A DNA stretch of 7,175 nucleotides, taken from the NCBI GenBank assembly GCA_947471245.1, contig CANIXM010000090.1:1-7175 (forward strand), read 5' to 3'. The position numbers and the translations under genes were made by a program. Source of the DNA: Paludibacteraceae bacterium (GTDB lineage Bacteria; Bacteroidota; Bacteroidia; Bacteroidales; Paludibacteraceae). The notes under the pieces are model-generated. The model did no database searches, was not told the DNA's origin, and saw nothing but the letters and a program-made list of their open reading frames with translations. Positions 6,158-7,175 of the stretch are shown here, piece by piece. Each line of letters begins with the position of its first letter. Positions within the stretch are counted from its first letter, which is position 1.

Positions 6158-7175
6158 ACACCACTCCCCCCAATTCTCCAAAAGCATTTAAAACCTATCA
6201 AGTATTACTTCCTGTTCTTCTGGGACTTGTGGTGATTGGTTGGTTGTTTCTCAAAGAGTTTGACCCTGCAATTTTGCATCAATTAAGCTTTACATCAACC
6301 AGTTTACTGTTTATCCTGTTGGCATTTGTGTTGATGTTGGTGAGAGATTTCGGCATGATATGGCGATTCAGAATGATTACTGACAATGACTTGAGTTGGA
6401 AACAAGCATTTCATATCAATGTTCTCAGCGAATTTACCTCAGCTGTCACACCAGCAGCGGTTGGTGGGTCAAGTCTGGTGGTGATATTTCTAATGAAAGA
6501 GGGCATTAATGCGGGTAGAAGTACCACCATCATGTTTGTCAATCTGTTTTTGGACGAGCTTTTCTTTATTTTTATGTGCCCGCTACTATTTGTATTCATT
6601 CCTATGGATGCAATTTTCAATTCGTCATCAACCATTGTTTCTACTTTCGGAGTGATATTTTGGTCTTTGTATGTGGGTCGTTTAATCTGGACTACCATCT
6701 TGTTTATCGGTATTTTTCGCAAGCCGAGTTGGATAAAACACATGTTATTGTTGGTTTTTTCACTCCCATTTATTCGTAGGTGGCAACACAAAGTAGAATT
6801 ACTCACTGACAACCTGGTGCACACTTCCAAAGACTTTGGTGGGCGTGGAATGTTGTTTTGGGCAGAGGCTTTTGGCACTACATTGCTCACTTGGACTGCT
6901 CGCTTTCTGGTGGTGAATGCCATTTTTCTTGCCTTCACACCCATTGGCAATCACTTGGTGGTATTTGCACGACAATTGGTGTTGTGGGTAATCATGGTAG
7001 TGAGCCCTACACCTGGAGGAAGTGGAGTGAGTGAATATGCCTTCAAGATGTATTACAGCGATATTTTCTCCTCGGCTAGTGCTATAATTTTTGTGACCCT
7101 CATCTGGCGTCTAATAAGTTATTATCTGTATCTGTTTTTTGGAGTGCTATTAATCCCCAATTGGATCAAAAAATC
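6145..7175 (+). CDS. UPF0104/YbhN-like (LPG-synthase membrane domain) protein; 3' end outside window
   Basis: An open frame runs from the ATG at 6145 to the right edge with no stop (343 codons). It reads as a polytopic inner-membrane protein with about 20 N-terminal hydrophilic residues, then many hydrophobic helices, for example around residues 19-36, 53-68 and 133-152. Two family signatures are visible: LSEFTSAVTPAAVGGSSLV (TPAAVGG at 102-108) and SPTPGGSGVSE (287-297). These belong to the membrane domain of lysylphosphatidylglycerol synthase MprF and to the stand-alone UPF0104/YbhN family. In MprF this region flips the lipid across the membrane; stand-alone members often sit beside glycosyltransferases and may handle glycolipids or polyprenyl-linked sugars, though this is mostly inferred. 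There is no aminoacyl-transferase domain within the window, and at the usual 320-350 residues the gene should end just past the edge. Its start lies inside the glycosyltransferase gene in another frame, pointing to translational coupling. Confidence 0.88.
   Translation, partial: METVNTTPPNSPKAFKTYQVLLPVLLGLVVIGWLFLKEFDPAILHQLSFTSTSLLFILLAFVLMLVRDFGMIWRFRMITDNDLSWKQAFHINVLSEFTSAVTPAAVGGSSLVVIFLMKEGINAGRSTTIMFVNLFLDELFFIFMCPLLFVFIPMDAIFNSSSTIVSTFGVIFWSLYVGRLIWTTILFIGIFRKPSWIKHMLLLVFSLPFIRRWQHKVELLTDNLVHTSKDFGGRGMLFWAEAFGTTLLTWTARFLVVNAIFLAFTPIGNHLVVFARQLVLWVIMVVSPTPGGSGVSEYAFKMYYSDIFSSASAIIFVTLIWRLISYYLYLFFGVLLIPNWIKK

Noticed and set aside
6576..6779. Plus-strand reading frame of 67 codons
   Set aside because: It overlaps the UPF0104-like gene in another frame; the longer frame has family motifs throughout.
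6411..6950. Long minus-strand reading frame (179 codons)
   Set aside because: It lies wholly inside the UPF0104-like gene, whose plus-strand translation has clear family motifs and membrane helices. The antisense product has no recognisable features.
1..7175. Defence system, mobile element or CRISPR array
   Set aside because: No repeat-spacer pattern, transposase, integrase, nuclease or toxin motif is visible; the genes are envelope and metabolic ones in a uniform + strand layout.

Overview
The window looks like chromosomal DNA of a member of the Bacteroidota, most likely of the order Bacteroidales. It is AT-rich, all recognisable genes lie on the + strand, and start codons have A-rich upstream regions instead of strong Shine-Dalgarno sites. 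At least one promoter matches the Bacteroidota pattern (TTTG, then TAnnTTTG). The first gene has the junction typical of the fused Bacteroidota nucleoside kinase. I see no rRNA, tRNA, CRISPR array, insertion sequence, phage gene or recognisable defence system. This is mostly housekeeping and cell-envelope content.

Layout: (1) 1-873 is the C-terminal kinase half of a uridine kinase-like protein whose N-terminal part lies left of the window. (2) After a short gap with a clear promoter, 982-1818 encodes a secreted protein, probably an outer-membrane beta-barrel. (3) A strong intrinsic terminator (about 1890-1930) separates it from sppA (1988-3751), a full-length membrane-anchored signal peptide peptidase with both catalytic residues. 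(4) Fifteen bases after sppA, 3767-4633 encodes a secreted protein with a CBM9-like start and a Met/Gly/Asn-rich insert; it is probably co-transcribed with sppA. (5) A gap of about 340 bases (4634-4975) holds hairpins and promoter-like sequences. (6) A GT4-type glycosyltransferase (4976-6157) overlaps by 13 bases a polytopic membrane protein of the UPF0104/YbhN (lysylphosphatidylglycerol-synthase membrane-domain) family, which runs off the right edge (6145-7175).

Working together: the last two genes form a tightly coupled pair that would suit synthesis and handling of a glycolipid or lipid-linked sugar. sppA and its partner act in or beyond the inner membrane. The least understood loci are the Met/Gly-rich secreted protein, the beta-barrel candidate, and the glycosyltransferase/flippase-like pair. 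None is clear evidence of a new system.
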